NCBI GenBank assembly: GCA_035560555.1
Contig: DATMZF010000024.1
Location: 62,001-126,000, forward strand
Direction: 5' to 3'
From: UBA11090 sp035560555
GTDB taxonomy: Bacteria > Spirochaetota > Spirochaetia > Treponematales > Rectinemataceae
DNA: 64,000 nt
This document shows positions 33,985 to 43,993 of the stretch, piece by piece (position 1 is the stretch's first letter; each line of letters opens with the position of its first letter). The translations under genes and the position numbers were made by a program. The notes beneath the pieces were generated by a model. That model ran no database searches and was not told the origin of the DNA. It saw only the letters and a list, made by a program, of their open reading frames with translations.

Positions 33985-34869
33985 TTATTTCAATGGAACC
34001 CAGTATTCGCACCAATAGTCATCGGCTTCCATGTCGGGAAGATCGGGGTAAAACTCGATCTCGGGCGTCCCCGCGTGTTCGCGTCCCGAGGAGGGAAACC
34101 ATTCCTTATAGATCCGCTTGATCACATCCTGGAAATTCTTGCTCAAGGGTCCGCGCGAGGTGAACTTGGCCCATGTCGATGCCGGCACGATGATTTCCTC
34201 GCAACCGGCGGGCAGCCCCGAGCGGTCGGCGGGCGTCTCCACCGCGATGCTGTAGGTGAAATCGCCGGTTTTATCGTCGCAGGAGTGACAGACGCCGCAT
34301 ACGCCTACCCTGCTTTTCGCGGCGCATCCGCAGAGCTTCTCGAACCGTCCGTCCTTCATGGTTTCGGTCCAGAAGGCCGGTATGACCTTGAAGCCCTTTC
34401 CGTCGCCGCCGTTGGTCTGAATGCTGAGGCCGCTCAGCTTGTACTCGGGGCCCTTTTCGATCCTGTATTCCATGGCTTTATCTCCTTTGAGAGCGACCGT
34501 GAAAGAAATCCTGGAAAAGGTATGGAGCCTGGTTCCCGGTATCCTGGCTTCGCTCGGAAGGCAGCCGAACTCGCGCTTGAACGCTCTCGCGAAAGCGTCC
34601 GGCGAGTCATAGCCGAATTCCATGGCGATGTCGATAACCCGGTCGGATCCGCGGGCCTCGCTTCCGGACGCCAGCTCGAGGGCGGCCATCGAAAGCCTCC
34701 TTCGCCTCAGGTATTCGGCCGATCCCAGCCCTGTCACCACCTCGAACATCCTCATGAAATGAAAGGTCGAGCAGTTGGCCTGCGCGGCCACGCCGCTCAT
34801 ATCGATCTCATCCCTTAAGTGATCCTCGAGGTAGTCGAGCGCCCTTCCCATCCGCGTCTGCCAGTCCAC
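33985..34869 (-). CDS. AraC-family regulator with GyrI-like effector domain and a cysteine cluster
   Basis: 294 residues from a GTG that follows AGGAG by 7 bases; the same frame is open far upstream but there overlaps the MATE gene and is not coding. The AraC double helix-turn-helix occupies about 5-108 (ANCSTFHFMRMFEVVTG and MEFGYDSPDAFARAFKREFG). The C-terminal half (135-294) is a GyrI-like ligand-binding domain, as in Rob and SbmC relatives. Unusually it holds five cysteines in a short span, C180-x-C182, C191-xx-C194-xx-C197, which could bind a metal or sense thiols (inference). Lies 29 bases behind the MATE transporter gene, a likely target. Confidence 0.87.
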   Translation of the reverse strand: MDWQTRMGRALDYLEDHLRDEIDMSGVAAQANCSTFHFMRMFEVVTGLGSAEYLRRRRLSMAALELASGSEARGSDRVIDIAMEFGYDSPDAFARAFKREFGCLPSEARIPGTRLHTFSRISFTVALKGDKAMEYRIEKGPEYKLSGLSIQTNGGDGKGFKVIPAFWTETMKDGRFEKLCGCAAKSRVGVCGVCHSCDDKTGDFTYSIAVETPADRSGLPAGCEEIIVPASTWAKFTSRGPLSKNFQDVIKRIYKEWFPSSGREHAGTPEIEFYPDLPDMEADDYWCEYWVPLK

Positions 34870-34898
34870 CTTGATCTCCTCTTGTCGTCTCGATGCAA

Positions 34899-36317
34899 TT
34901 ATATCGACGTATCGGGGGTTATTCCCGACTTTTCCTGCCGAGTCCGGCCGGGTTCGTCGGTTCCGATAACGGAGACCCATTTCACGCGAGCTATGAGAAT
35001 GAGGGCCAGGATAGCGGCCGCGTAGTTCGAAAAGAGGTTGCCCCAGAAAACCGAATAGTAGCTGAGAGAACTCTCGGTCAGAAGGATGAAGACGTAACGC
35101 AGGAGCCAGATGCGCAGGAATCCCAGCACGAGTGGTACCTTGGTGCGCCCGAGCCCTATGAAGGCGCCCTGGATCGTCATGCAGAGGCCGAATCCGACGA
35201 CCGAATAGGTATAGATGTGAAGCGCCCTGTTCGCTATCTCGAGCACATCGGCCTGCCGCGTGAAGAGGATGGTGAGGCGGGAGGAAAGCGGGACGATTAT
35301 GGCGATGACGACGACCGCCGTCGCCGCGCTGATGACGCAGCCGGCGATGCAGGAGCGTTTGGCCTTCTCGGGTTTTCCGGCGCCGATATTCATGCTCACC
35401 ATCGTGGTCACCGCCGCGCTGAAGGCTCCCGGCAGGTTGAAGCAGACCGCTGAGATATTGCTCGCGATCCCCTGGCCGTTCAGGACGACGGGACCGTATT
35501 TCTGGGTTTCGCTGTTTATGAGGTAGAATCCGAGATTGAGGAGGAAGGAATTGAGCATCGCCGGAAAGCCTATGCGCGCGAGCCGCTTCAGTATCGTCGT
35601 CTCGAAGCGGAAGCCTTTGATTTCGAGGCGGTCCGGGCTTTTCTTCACGAAGAGCTCGTGGAACATCCAGGCCGTTATGGCGACATTCGCGAGGAGGGAC
35701 GAAAGGGCGCATCCGACGATCCCCAGCCGGAACAGGTAGATGAAGAGGAAGTTGAAGACGATCTTGAGGACGAGCATGAGGATCATGCGGATGAAGGGGG
35801 CTTCGGGACGGCCGTTCGCGTTCTTTATCCCGTTGTATATCGATTCCATAAAGGAAAAAGGCAGCACGAGCGCGTAGAGGGAGAGATACAGGAAGACGTT
35901 GCGGGATATCTGGGCGTCCACCGTGCGCGAGATGACGGCGCCGAGCCCGACCAGGACCGGCGCGGAGAGAATGCCGAGCACAGAGCCGGCGACCACTATC
36001 TGCGAGGAAGTGCGCTTCGATTCGGCGAAATTGCCCTTGCCGTTGAGCTGGCCGATGATGGCCATCGCGGCCACGCTCAGTCCTTGGGCGAGGGCCGTCA
36101 TCATGTTGATCACCGGCTCGGAGAAGGTGACAGCGCTGGCGACCAGCGTCCCCGAGACATTGTTGATGAACAGTCCGTCCATCAGGGGCATGAGCGACTG
36201 CACAAGCCCGAGCATGAGGCTGGGCACGGCTAGGAATAACACAGTGCGGGAGATCGGGCCATTCAGTATGAGATCACGGCGCTGGGCTGTGGACTGGTCG
36301 AAGAACTTCAGATGCAT
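34899..36317 (-). CDS. MATE-family multidrug/Na+ antiporter
   Basis: About 472 residues, twelve hydrophobic helices. Family landmarks: N-terminal ISRTVLFLAVPSLMLGL, the helix-1/2 segment MDGLFINNVSG, and the pseudo-repeat in the second half (LARIGFPAMLNSF). Exports cationic drugs or metabolites with Na+ or H+. Start is uncertain between ATG 36317 and ATG 36350; neither has a ribosome site, but a TATTAT -10-like box ends 10 bases before 36317, so the message may be leaderless. Downstream AraC/GyrI regulator is likely its controller. Confidence 0.88.
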   Translation of the reverse strand: MHLKFFDQSTAQRRDLILNGPISRTVLFLAVPSLMLGLVQSLMPLMDGLFINNVSGTLVASAVTFSEPVINMMTALAQGLSVAAMAIIGQLNGKGNFAESKRTSSQIVVAGSVLGILSAPVLVGLGAVISRTVDAQISRNVFLYLSLYALVLPFSFMESIYNGIKNANGRPEAPFIRMILMLVLKIVFNFLFIYLFRLGIVGCALSSLLANVAITAWMFHELFVKKSPDRLEIKGFRFETTILKRLARIGFPAMLNSFLLNLGFYLINSETQKYGPVVLNGQGIASNISAVCFNLPGAFSAAVTTMVSMNIGAGKPEKAKRSCIAGCVISAATAVVVIAIIVPLSSRLTILFTRQADVLEIANRALHIYTYSVVGFGLCMTIQGAFIGLGRTKVPLVLGFLRIWLLRYVFILLTESSLSYYSVFWGNLFSNYAAAILALILIARVKWVSVIGTDEPGRTRQEKSGITPDTSI

Positions 36318-36375
36318 CGTTGTAAGGATAATAGCGCGGAGCGCGATCATAAAGCTAGGCCGCGAACCGCCGTTT

Positions 36376-38304
36376 TCACCGATGGATATTCACGACCGGA
36401 AGAAGGAGGCGCGAGGGATGGAGGCCGCCCAGGTGGAGCCTGTTCGTCGCCACGCGGAAGCCGCGGCTCTTTCCCTCGCCTTCCCCCGTATTCGGATTCG
36501 CGTCGAAATGGGGGAAATTGGAGCTGGAGATGTCGAGACGGATCCTGTGGCCCTTCGCGAAGAGATTGCTCGTGGGAAAGGCTTCCACCTTGACCTTATA
36601 GATTTTCCCCGCCTCCATGAGCGAAGGATGCTCCCAGGAATCGCGGTAGCGAGCGCGAAGGATGCCGTCGGTGACGTTCATCGCGAATCCGCGGGGGTAG
36701 TCTTCGTTGGGCGGATACTCGTCGATGAGCTTCATCGTGAAATCGGTGTCGGGACAGTCCGAGGATACCCAGAGTTCTACCTCGACGGGGCCTGTCACTT
36801 CGCAGTCGGCTTCCAGCGGTTCCGTCTCGAAGAAGAGGACGTCGGGACGGGATGAGAGAGGAAGGAATGGCGGCTTGGAGCCGAAAATCCTCTCGTTTTC
36901 CGTTTGGTCGTAGGCGCCGCCGCGCATCACGGGTTCGCCCGAGGTTATGCTGCCGCCGATCGAAGGCACGGGGTTGGATGGATCGTAGCGATAGCCGATA
37001 GAGGCGGGCGCCGCGTTGGACACCGCGCCGGAACCCGCGTCAGAGAGCGCGTCAGAAGCCATATCCGGGAGAGCGCCGGGCGCCGCTTCGATTAAACGGC
37101 CGCCGGCATCCAGATAGAAACCGCGCTGCCGCATCTCCGGCAGGGGCCAGTCCGACGCTTCCATCCACCTGCCGCCGTGCTCGAGCCTGCCCTGCGGATT
37201 CCTGCGTCCCGAACCGCCGCCCATGCGGAAGTAGCGCACGCGCGGATCGGCCTCCGCGCCATTGTCCGCGCCCTTGAGCCAGCGGTCGAACCACCTGAGG
37301 CGCAGTTCCAGGAAGTTCTCGGCCACATTGCCCTCAAGCGTGGCGGCGGCGCCGAAATCGACGTCCCCCGCGTAGGTAAGGCAGCGGTCCCCGTGCGTCC
37401 AGGGTCCCAGGATGAGGGCGAGCGGCCCCTTGCCGCGTTTTTTCAGGTCGAGATAATTGTTCGTCGCCGTCCGCGGATAGGGGTCGAACCAGCTCGACAT
37501 GTGGACCATCGGAACATCGGCGAATCCTTCCATGAAAGCCTTGGAGCAGATGCCCAGTTTTTTCCAAAACTCATCGTAGTCGCCGTGCGTCCACTGTTCG
37601 AGAAGATAATCCTCGAATTCGGGAACCCAACGGAGAGGCGACTGGCCCTTGCGCCAGGGAAGGCGCGAAAACCAGGCGGCGATGTTTTTCATCTCGGCGT
37701 CGAGGGCCGATCGGACGAGAGGACTGTTCGCGGCTTCGGGGCTTTGCATCGCCTGGCGGATCGCCCAAGTGGCCTGTTTCAGCTCGAAAGCGCCGCCCTG
37801 CCTGATGCCGCCCTGGTAGGCGTCGTGGAATCCGCCGGAGTCCACGAACATCGCCGCGAGAGCGGGCGGCGCGAGACAGGCCGCCGCCACCTGGGTATGG
37901 GCGGCGTAGGAAAGACCCATCGTCCCCACCTTGCCGCAGCACCAGGGTTGGGCGGCGATCCACGCGATGGTGTCGAAACCATCTTCGCCCTCGGACAAAT
38001 ATTTCGTGAAGCGGCCTTCGGAGCGGTGGGTGCCGCGGCAGTCCTGGTAGACGAAGGCGTAGCCCCGCGCGGCGAAGAATCCCGCGACCTCGGCTCTCCC
38101 GAGGGGTACTGGATCGGCCACGCTGCGCTCGGAACGGGAGGGCGCCGTCTTGTCGTAGGGCGTTCGCTCGAGGATGACGGGAAAAGCTCCCGCCAGAGTC
38201 CGGCCTGCTTCGGCCGGCAGATAGATGTCGGTGGCGAGGCGGACGCCGTCGCGCATCGTCACCATCACATCGGAATGAAGTGAATATGGCTTCGCGTTTT
38301 CCAT
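36376..38304 (-). CDS. CocE/NonD-type alpha/beta hydrolase (X-Pro dipeptidyl-peptidase-like)
   Basis: 642 residues from the ATG behind GGAGG at 8 bases; an upstream extension to 38409 overlaps the ATPase gene and is not supported. N-terminal MVTMRDGVRLATDIYLP and ILERTPYDK are classical for this family; the nucleophile is Ser132 in TMGLSYAA; a C-terminal jelly-roll (about 420-642) carries LWVSSDCPDTDFTMKL. Relatives cleave X-Pro dipeptides or esters. No signal peptide, so it acts inside. It is the last gene of the dipeptide importer operon (23 bases after the ATPase), which suggests it cuts imported peptides. Confidence 0.88.
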   Translation of the reverse strand: MENAKPYSLHSDVMVTMRDGVRLATDIYLPAEAGRTLAGAFPVILERTPYDKTAPSRSERSVADPVPLGRAEVAGFFAARGYAFVYQDCRGTHRSEGRFTKYLSEGEDGFDTIAWIAAQPWCCGKVGTMGLSYAAHTQVAAACLAPPALAAMFVDSGGFHDAYQGGIRQGGAFELKQATWAIRQAMQSPEAANSPLVRSALDAEMKNIAAWFSRLPWRKGQSPLRWVPEFEDYLLEQWTHGDYDEFWKKLGICSKAFMEGFADVPMVHMSSWFDPYPRTATNNYLDLKKRGKGPLALILGPWTHGDRCLTYAGDVDFGAAATLEGNVAENFLELRLRWFDRWLKGADNGAEADPRVRYFRMGGGSGRRNPQGRLEHGGRWMEASDWPLPEMRQRGFYLDAGGRLIEAAPGALPDMASDALSDAGSGAVSNAAPASIGYRYDPSNPVPSIGGSITSGEPVMRGGAYDQTENERIFGSKPPFLPLSSRPDVLFFETEPLEADCEVTGPVEVELWVSSDCPDTDFTMKLIDEYPPNEDYPRGFAMNVTDGILRARYRDSWEHPSLMEAGKIYKVKVEAFPTSNLFAKGHRIRLDISSSNFPHFDANPNTGEGEGKSRGFRVATNRLHLGGLHPSRLLLPVVNIHR

Positions 38305-38327
38305 GAAAATCGCCTCCTGGCTCACGC

Positions 38328-39346
<1,019 letters not shown>

Positions 39347-39350
<4 letters not shown>

Positions 39351-40330
39351 ACCGGCTCCTCCTCGGGATGCGGATGGAAGCAGCGGCAGAGATGTCCCTC
39401 GCCCAGGATGGTTTCGCCGGGATCCCGGGCGCATTCTCCGTCGGCGCGGGGACAGCGGGCCTGGAAGGCGCAGCCCTCTCCCAGGGAGAGCGGCGATGGC
39501 ATCATGCCGGGAATCTGGTAGAGTTCGCTGCCTTTCTGCGCGCGGGAGGGCACGGAGCGGATGAGGCCGCGGGTATAGGGATGCCTTGGGTGGTCGAGGA
39601 TTTCGTCCACGCTTCCGCTTTCGACGATCTTGCCCGCGTACATGACGCAGATCTTGTCGGCGAGCCCCGCGACCACGGAGAGGTCGTGGGTGATCCAGAT
39701 CAGCGAGGTGCCCGAATCGACGCAGAGCCCGCGCATTTCATGGAGGATCTGCGCCTGTATCGTGACGTCCAGGGCCGTGGTCGGCTCGTCCGCGATGATG
39801 AGGGCCGGATGGTTCAGGAGGGCGATGGCGATGCAGACGCGCTGGCGCATGCCGCCAGAAAACTGGTGGGGATAGGCCGCTAGCCTTTCCGCCGCCGCGG
39901 GAATGCCTACTTTCTCGAGCGCCTCGACGCTGCGACGCCTCGCTTCCGCCCTGTCCACTTTGTTGTGGGCCAGCACGGCTTCCACCATCTGCGTCTCTAT
40001 GCGCAGGACGGGATTGAGGGTCATAAGCGGGTCCTGGAATATCGCGGCGATCGCCGAGCCGCGCAGCTCCCGCCTTCGCTCTTCCGCGCAAGTGCCCAGA
40101 TCCTCGCCCTTGAAGGCGATGCGTCCGTCCACTACTTTCCCGGGACTGTCCACGAGGCCGAGGATGGAGAAGCCGGTCACGCTCTTGCCCGATCCGGATT
40201 CGCCCACGAGGCCCATTATTTCGCCGGGACGCAGCGAGAACGAGACATCGTCCACCGCCTTCACGATCCCGGCCTTGGTGAAGAAGTGGGTCTTGAGGCC
40301 TTCCACTTCGAGCGTCATCGTATCGTTCAT
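39347..40330 (-). CDS. Dipeptide/oligopeptide ABC transporter ATP-binding subunit (DppD/OppD-type)
   Basis: 327 residues. Walker A GLVGESGSGKSVT, IFQDPLMTLNPV, signature FSGGMRQRVCIAIAL, Walker B ALIIADEPTTALD, C-terminal cysteine-rich extension CAFQARCPRADGEC. Hetero-dimer partner of the DppF-type ATPase. Overlaps both neighbours by 4 bases, typical of coupled ABC operons. Confidence 0.92.
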
Positions 40331-41238
40331 CGTTTCAACCTCGGATTGAGTACGTCGCGAAGGCGGTCGCCCATCATGTTGAGCGCGACGATCACCACGA
40401 CAAGGGCTATGCCGGGGTAGAAGCTTATCCAGTATTTGCCGGAAAGGAGGTAGCGGAACCCATTGGAGATGAGAAGTCCGAGCGAGGGTTCCGTTATGGG
40501 GAGGCCTATGCCGAGGAAGCTCAGGGTCGCTTCCGTGGAGATGGCCCTGGCCACCATCGTCGTCGCGATGACGATGATCGAGGGCATGACGTTGGGCATG
40601 AGGTGGCGGAATATGATGCGCAGGTCGCCGAGGCGCAGCGCCCGCGCCGCCTCGATGTACTCTCGGTTGCGCTCGGCCATCGCGCTTCCGCGCGCGGCGC
40701 GGGCGAAATAGGCCCAGTGCACGATCACGAGGGCGAGCGTGATCTTGTCCACGCCCTGTCCGAGCACGACGAGAAGCACGAGGGCGATGAGCAGGGCGGG
40801 AAAGCTCAGCTGGAGGTCGACCACGCGCATCAGCAGGGTTTCGAAACGGCCGCCTTTATAGGCCGCGATGAGCCCCAGCGAAGTGCCGAAGACGAAGGCG
40901 ATGATCGTGCTGATGACGCCCACCGAAAGGCTTATCCGCAAGCCATAGAGAATGGCGGAGAGCATGTCCCTGCCCTGCTCGTCCGTGCCGAGCAGATAGG
41001 TGGAACCCGAAAAGCTTTTCGAAAGCGGCGGCAGTGTGCCGTCCAGGAGATCGAGCGTCGCGAGGTCGTAGGGATTCTGGGGGGAAATGAGACTCGCGAA
41101 GAGCGCCGCGAGGACGAATACCAGGACGACGAAGAAAGCGATCACGGCCGAGCTGCTCTCGCAGTATTCGGCTATCGCCTTGCCGAAGGGCCGGTCCCTG
41201 AAAGGTACCGGCGAAGAAGCCTTGCCAGTCTTTTTCAT
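40327..41238 (-). CDS. Dipeptide ABC transporter permease (DppC-type)
   Basis: 303 residues. An N-terminal helix (about 28-50), an extracytoplasmic segment, then five helices. The EAA loop that docks with the ATPase is EAARALRLGDLRIIFRHLMP (around 203-222). The periplasmic segment GTDEQGRDMLSAILYG is the DppC/OppC hallmark. Overlaps the DppB- and DppD-type genes by 4 bases each. Confidence 0.93.
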   Translation of the reverse strand: MKKTGKASSPVPFRDRPFGKAIAEYCESSSAVIAFFVVLVFVLAALFASLISPQNPYDLATLDLLDGTLPPLSKSFSGSTYLLGTDEQGRDMLSAILYGLRISLSVGVISTIIAFVFGTSLGLIAAYKGGRFETLLMRVVDLQLSFPALLIALVLLVVLGQGVDKITLALVIVHWAYFARAARGSAMAERNREYIEAARALRLGDLRIIFRHLMPNVMPSIIVIATTMVARAISTEATLSFLGIGLPITEPSLGLLISNGFRYLLSGKYWISFYPGIALVVVIVALNMMGDRLRDVLNPRLKR

Positions 41239-42209
41239 CGGCGCTCCTCCAGACGGACTCTGGGATCGAGCGCCGAATAGATTATGTCTACGATAAGGTT
41301 GATGATGATGAACATCACCACGATCATCATAAGGTACGCCACGATTACCGGCCTGTCGAGGATGGAAATGCTGTCGATGATCAGCTTGCCCATTCCCGGC
41401 CAGGCGAAGATGGTCTCGGTGACCGTCGCGAAGGCTATGGTCCTTCCGAATTCAAGCCCCAGCACCGTGGTTATGGGAATGAGGGTATTCTTGAGCACGT
41501 GGACGAAGATAATTCTGGCCGGCTTGAGCCCCTTCGCCTTGGCGTATTTCACGTAGTCGCTGCGGATGACTTCCTGCGTTCCGGCGCGCGTGAGCCTGAT
41601 AATGAGGGAAAGCTTGAAGCAGGCGAGGTTGAACGCGGGCAATATCATATGCTTGAGGCCGTCCCAGGTGAGAAAACTAACCTGGACGCCCAGGAAACTC
41701 ACGGTCTCTCCTCGCCCCGACGCGGGGAGCCATCCGAGGAATACCGCGAAAACCAGCACCATCATGAGTCCGAGCCAGAAGGCCGGCACCGAGAAGCCGA
41801 ATGCCGAAAATCCCATGATGAGCTTGCTCGACAGGGCGTTCGGCTTGAAGCCGGAATAGAGCCCGAGCGGCACGCCGACCATTATTGTAAGAAGAAGAGC
41901 CGCGAAGGAAAGTTCCAGGGTCGCGGGAACCCTTTCCGAAATCAGCTTGAGCGCGGGTTCGCTGAACTTGAAAGATCGGCCCAGGTCTCCATGCAGGGCG
42001 TTGACCAAAAACTTTCCGTATTGAACGTAAAGCGGTTTGTCGAGGCCGAATGAATGTATGACCTCGATGCGCTCGGCTTCGGTCGCCTCCGGGGAAATGA
42101 GGATGTCGGCTGGGTTTCCTATGGCATAGACGCCGAGAAAGACCAGCAGCGACATCGCTAAGACGAGGAGAATGCTCTGAAGGAGTCTCCTGATTATGAA
42201 AACGGCCAC
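41235..42209 (-). CDS. Dipeptide ABC transporter permease (DppB-type)
   Basis: 324 residues, six helices, beginning MAVFIIRRLLQSILLVLAM, the usual DppB N-terminus, from a GTG codon. The conserved phrase VQYGKFLVNALHGDLGRSF and the EAA loop YVKYAKAKGLKPARIIFVHV are present. A purine-rich AAGGAA lies about 11 bases upstream. Separated from the binding-protein gene by 71 bases that hold a strong hairpin. Confidence 0.93.
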   Translation of the reverse strand: MAVFIIRRLLQSILLVLAMSLLVFLGVYAIGNPADILISPEATEAERIEVIHSFGLDKPLYVQYGKFLVNALHGDLGRSFKFSEPALKLISERVPATLELSFAALLLTIMVGVPLGLYSGFKPNALSSKLIMGFSAFGFSVPAFWLGLMMVLVFAVFLGWLPASGRGETVSFLGVQVSFLTWDGLKHMILPAFNLACFKLSLIIRLTRAGTQEVIRSDYVKYAKAKGLKPARIIFVHVLKNTLIPITTVLGLEFGRTIAFATVTETIFAWPGMGKLIIDSISILDRPVIVAYLMMIVVMFIIINLIVDIIYSALDPRVRLEERR

Positions 42210-42231
42210 GGCAGCTTATTCCTTTCCGCGA

Positions 42232-42267
42232 CAGGCGGCAGGACGCCACGGGGCATCCTGCCGCCTG
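42232..42267 (-). promoter_or_regulatory. Intercistronic hairpin between binding-protein and permease genes
   Basis: 12-bp perfect arms CAGGCGGCAGGA/TCCTGCCGCCTG (42232-42243 with 42256-42267), with three further inner pairs. It begins 14 bases after the stop of the binding-protein gene, with no T-run on the minus strand, so it likely protects the upstream message or dampens read-through and does not end it fully. Confidence 0.6.
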
Positions 42268-42280
42268 AACGGACTTGAGG

Positions 42281-43870
42281 TTATTTTATCGGAGCGACAT
42301 AGTTGGCGAGCGTGTACTCGTCCATTCTCGGCTCGTAGGTTATGCCCTTGCGAACCGCCCAGGTGGTCGTCTGGTAATAGAGGGGAAGGATCGCGTGATC
42401 TTTGATGAAGGCGATGCGCGCCGCTTCCTGAAGGAAGCCTTCGCGCTTGGCGTCGTCGTTGGTGGCGGCGGCGGCCTTGATATTCCGATCGAATTCGAGG
42501 TTGGAATAGCGGCCGCGATTGTTGGCGCCCAAGCCCGAAGCCGCGTCGAAGGTGGCGAGGACGGCCGTCATGCCACGCGCCGCGTCGCCCGTCGTGTTGC
42601 CGAATCCCATCAGAAAGATGCTGTATTCCAGCTTGGTGGCCGCCGTGCCGAAAACGCTGTAGGGAAGCGCCTGCACTTTGATGTCGATCCCGATCCTGGC
42701 GAAGAATTGGCCGATGGTCTGCGCCACTTGCTCATCGTTCAGGTACCTGTCGTTGGGCGAATGGAGGGTGAGGGAGAAGCCATTGGGATAGCCCGCTTCG
42801 GCAAGAAGTTTTTTAGCCTTCTCGACATCGTAGGGATCCGGAAGGATGTCGGGCGCGTAGCCTATCATGCCCTCGGGAACGAACTGACCGGCTACCACCG
42901 CGGCGCCATTGAGGACGCGCTCGACGAGGGCTTCGCGGTTGATGGCGAGGGAGAGCGCCTCCCGCACTTTCGAGTCCTTGAGGGGGTTCTTGTCGAGCGG
43001 CTTGCCGTCCTTGCCCGCCACAAAGGGAGATTTATCCCTGTTGGAATCCATATGGATGTACATGACGGTGGCTGCGGGCTTCGAAAGGAGGCTCACGCGG
43101 GCGTCTTTTCTCAGTCTGTCCTGATCCACCGGCGAAACCTGATCGATGATATCGACATCGCCGGCGAGCAGGGCCGCGACGCGCGAGGGATCGTTGGTTA
43201 TCGGGCGGAAAATGACGCGGTCGTACGAGGATTTCCTGCCCCAATAGTTCGGGTTTTTCTCGAGCACGAGCCTGTCGCCCCTGACCCATTCCGCGAACTT
43301 GAAAGGTCCCGTTCCCACGACGTATTTACCTTTGTTAAAGTCATCGATGCTCGCGTCGACGGGTGTCGTGGAGGGAAGGACATAGACGAAGGTAAGGTCC
43401 AGGGGAAGCTGGGGCTGAGGGGTCTTGAGGAGGATATGGACAGTGTAGTTGTTCACGGCCACCACATCCTTGATCGCCGCCACGTTTCGCTTGTAGCTGG
43501 AGGGGGAATCGGGCACGCGGGGAATGCGCTTGATGCTGAACACGATATCGTCGGCGCCGAAATCCTTGCCATCGTGGAATTTCACTCCCTGGCGGAGCTT
43601 GAGTTCCCAGGTGAGTGGGTCCACTTCCTTCCACGAAAGAGCCAGGCTCGGGGCCATCTGCAGGTTTTTGTCGCGTCCCACGATCGTCTCGAATATCTGC
43701 TGGGAAGCCTGCTGCGTCGCGCCCGTCGTGGAATACTGCGGATCCAGGGATGCTGGCTCCGTGGCGATGCCGATCTTCAGCGCCGATTGCGCGCCGACCG
43801 CGCCGACGAACATCGTGAGCGCCGCCAGCAAGACGATGCAACGCCGCTTCGATGCGACTTTTCCTTTCAT
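42281..43870 (-). CDS. Dipeptide/oligopeptide ABC transporter substrate-binding protein (DppA/OppA family)
   Basis: 529 residues from the ATG behind AGGAGGA at 7 bases. Signal peptide with a basic start and hydrophobic core (IVLLAALTMFVGAVGA, cleavage before QSALK); no lipobox, so a soluble periplasmic protein. Family landmarks: TEPASLDPQYSTTGATQQ, LRQGVKFHDGKDFGADDIVF, VGTGPFKFAEW and VREALSLAINREALV. Head gene of the importer operon; the two-component regulator gene ends 119 bases upstream, with palindromes between. Peptide rather than nickel or sugar binding is likely but not proven. Confidence 0.92.
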   Translation of the reverse strand: MKGKVASKRRCIVLLAALTMFVGAVGAQSALKIGIATEPASLDPQYSTTGATQQASQQIFETIVGRDKNLQMAPSLALSWKEVDPLTWELKLRQGVKFHDGKDFGADDIVFSIKRIPRVPDSPSSYKRNVAAIKDVVAVNNYTVHILLKTPQPQLPLDLTFVYVLPSTTPVDASIDDFNKGKYVVGTGPFKFAEWVRGDRLVLEKNPNYWGRKSSYDRVIFRPITNDPSRVAALLAGDVDIIDQVSPVDQDRLRKDARVSLLSKPAATVMYIHMDSNRDKSPFVAGKDGKPLDKNPLKDSKVREALSLAINREALVERVLNGAAVVAGQFVPEGMIGYAPDILPDPYDVEKAKKLLAEAGYPNGFSLTLHSPNDRYLNDEQVAQTIGQFFARIGIDIKVQALPYSVFGTAATKLEYSIFLMGFGNTTGDAARGMTAVLATFDAASGLGANNRGRYSNLEFDRNIKAAAATNDDAKREGFLQEAARIAFIKDHAILPLYYQTTTWAVRKGITYEPRMDEYTLANYVAPIK

Positions 43871-43965
43871 TTCGATCCTCCTGAACGTCGGCGGACCAGA
43901 ATGGTCTTCGCCTATGATATCCCGAACTGTAGGGTAGGTTGGCGCGGCAGTATGTAGGAGCATGT

Positions 43966-43993
43966 CAAAATATTTTGTAGGACAGGGTCCTAC
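43966..43993. promoter_or_regulatory. Two adjoining palindromes upstream of the dipeptide importer operon
   Basis: CAAAATATTTTG (43966-43977), a perfect 12-bp palindrome, directly followed by GTAGGAC-AGG-GTCCTAC (43977-43993, 7-bp arms). They straddle the stop codon of the response-regulator gene, about 100 bases before the importer start. A minus-strand TTGACA (43963-43968) is part of the first but no matching -10 is seen. Possible operator, or a weak terminator. Confidence 0.35.

Noticed and set aside
34870..35712. N-terminal extension of the AraC-family frame
   Set aside because: Antisense-like composition inside the MATE gene; the helix-turn-helix starts just after a GTG with a good ribosome site at 34869.
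42275..43957. 560-codon open frame on the plus strand, opposite the dipeptide-binding protein gene
   Set aside because: Covers the same span as a gene with signal peptide and family motifs; its translation has no recognisable domain.
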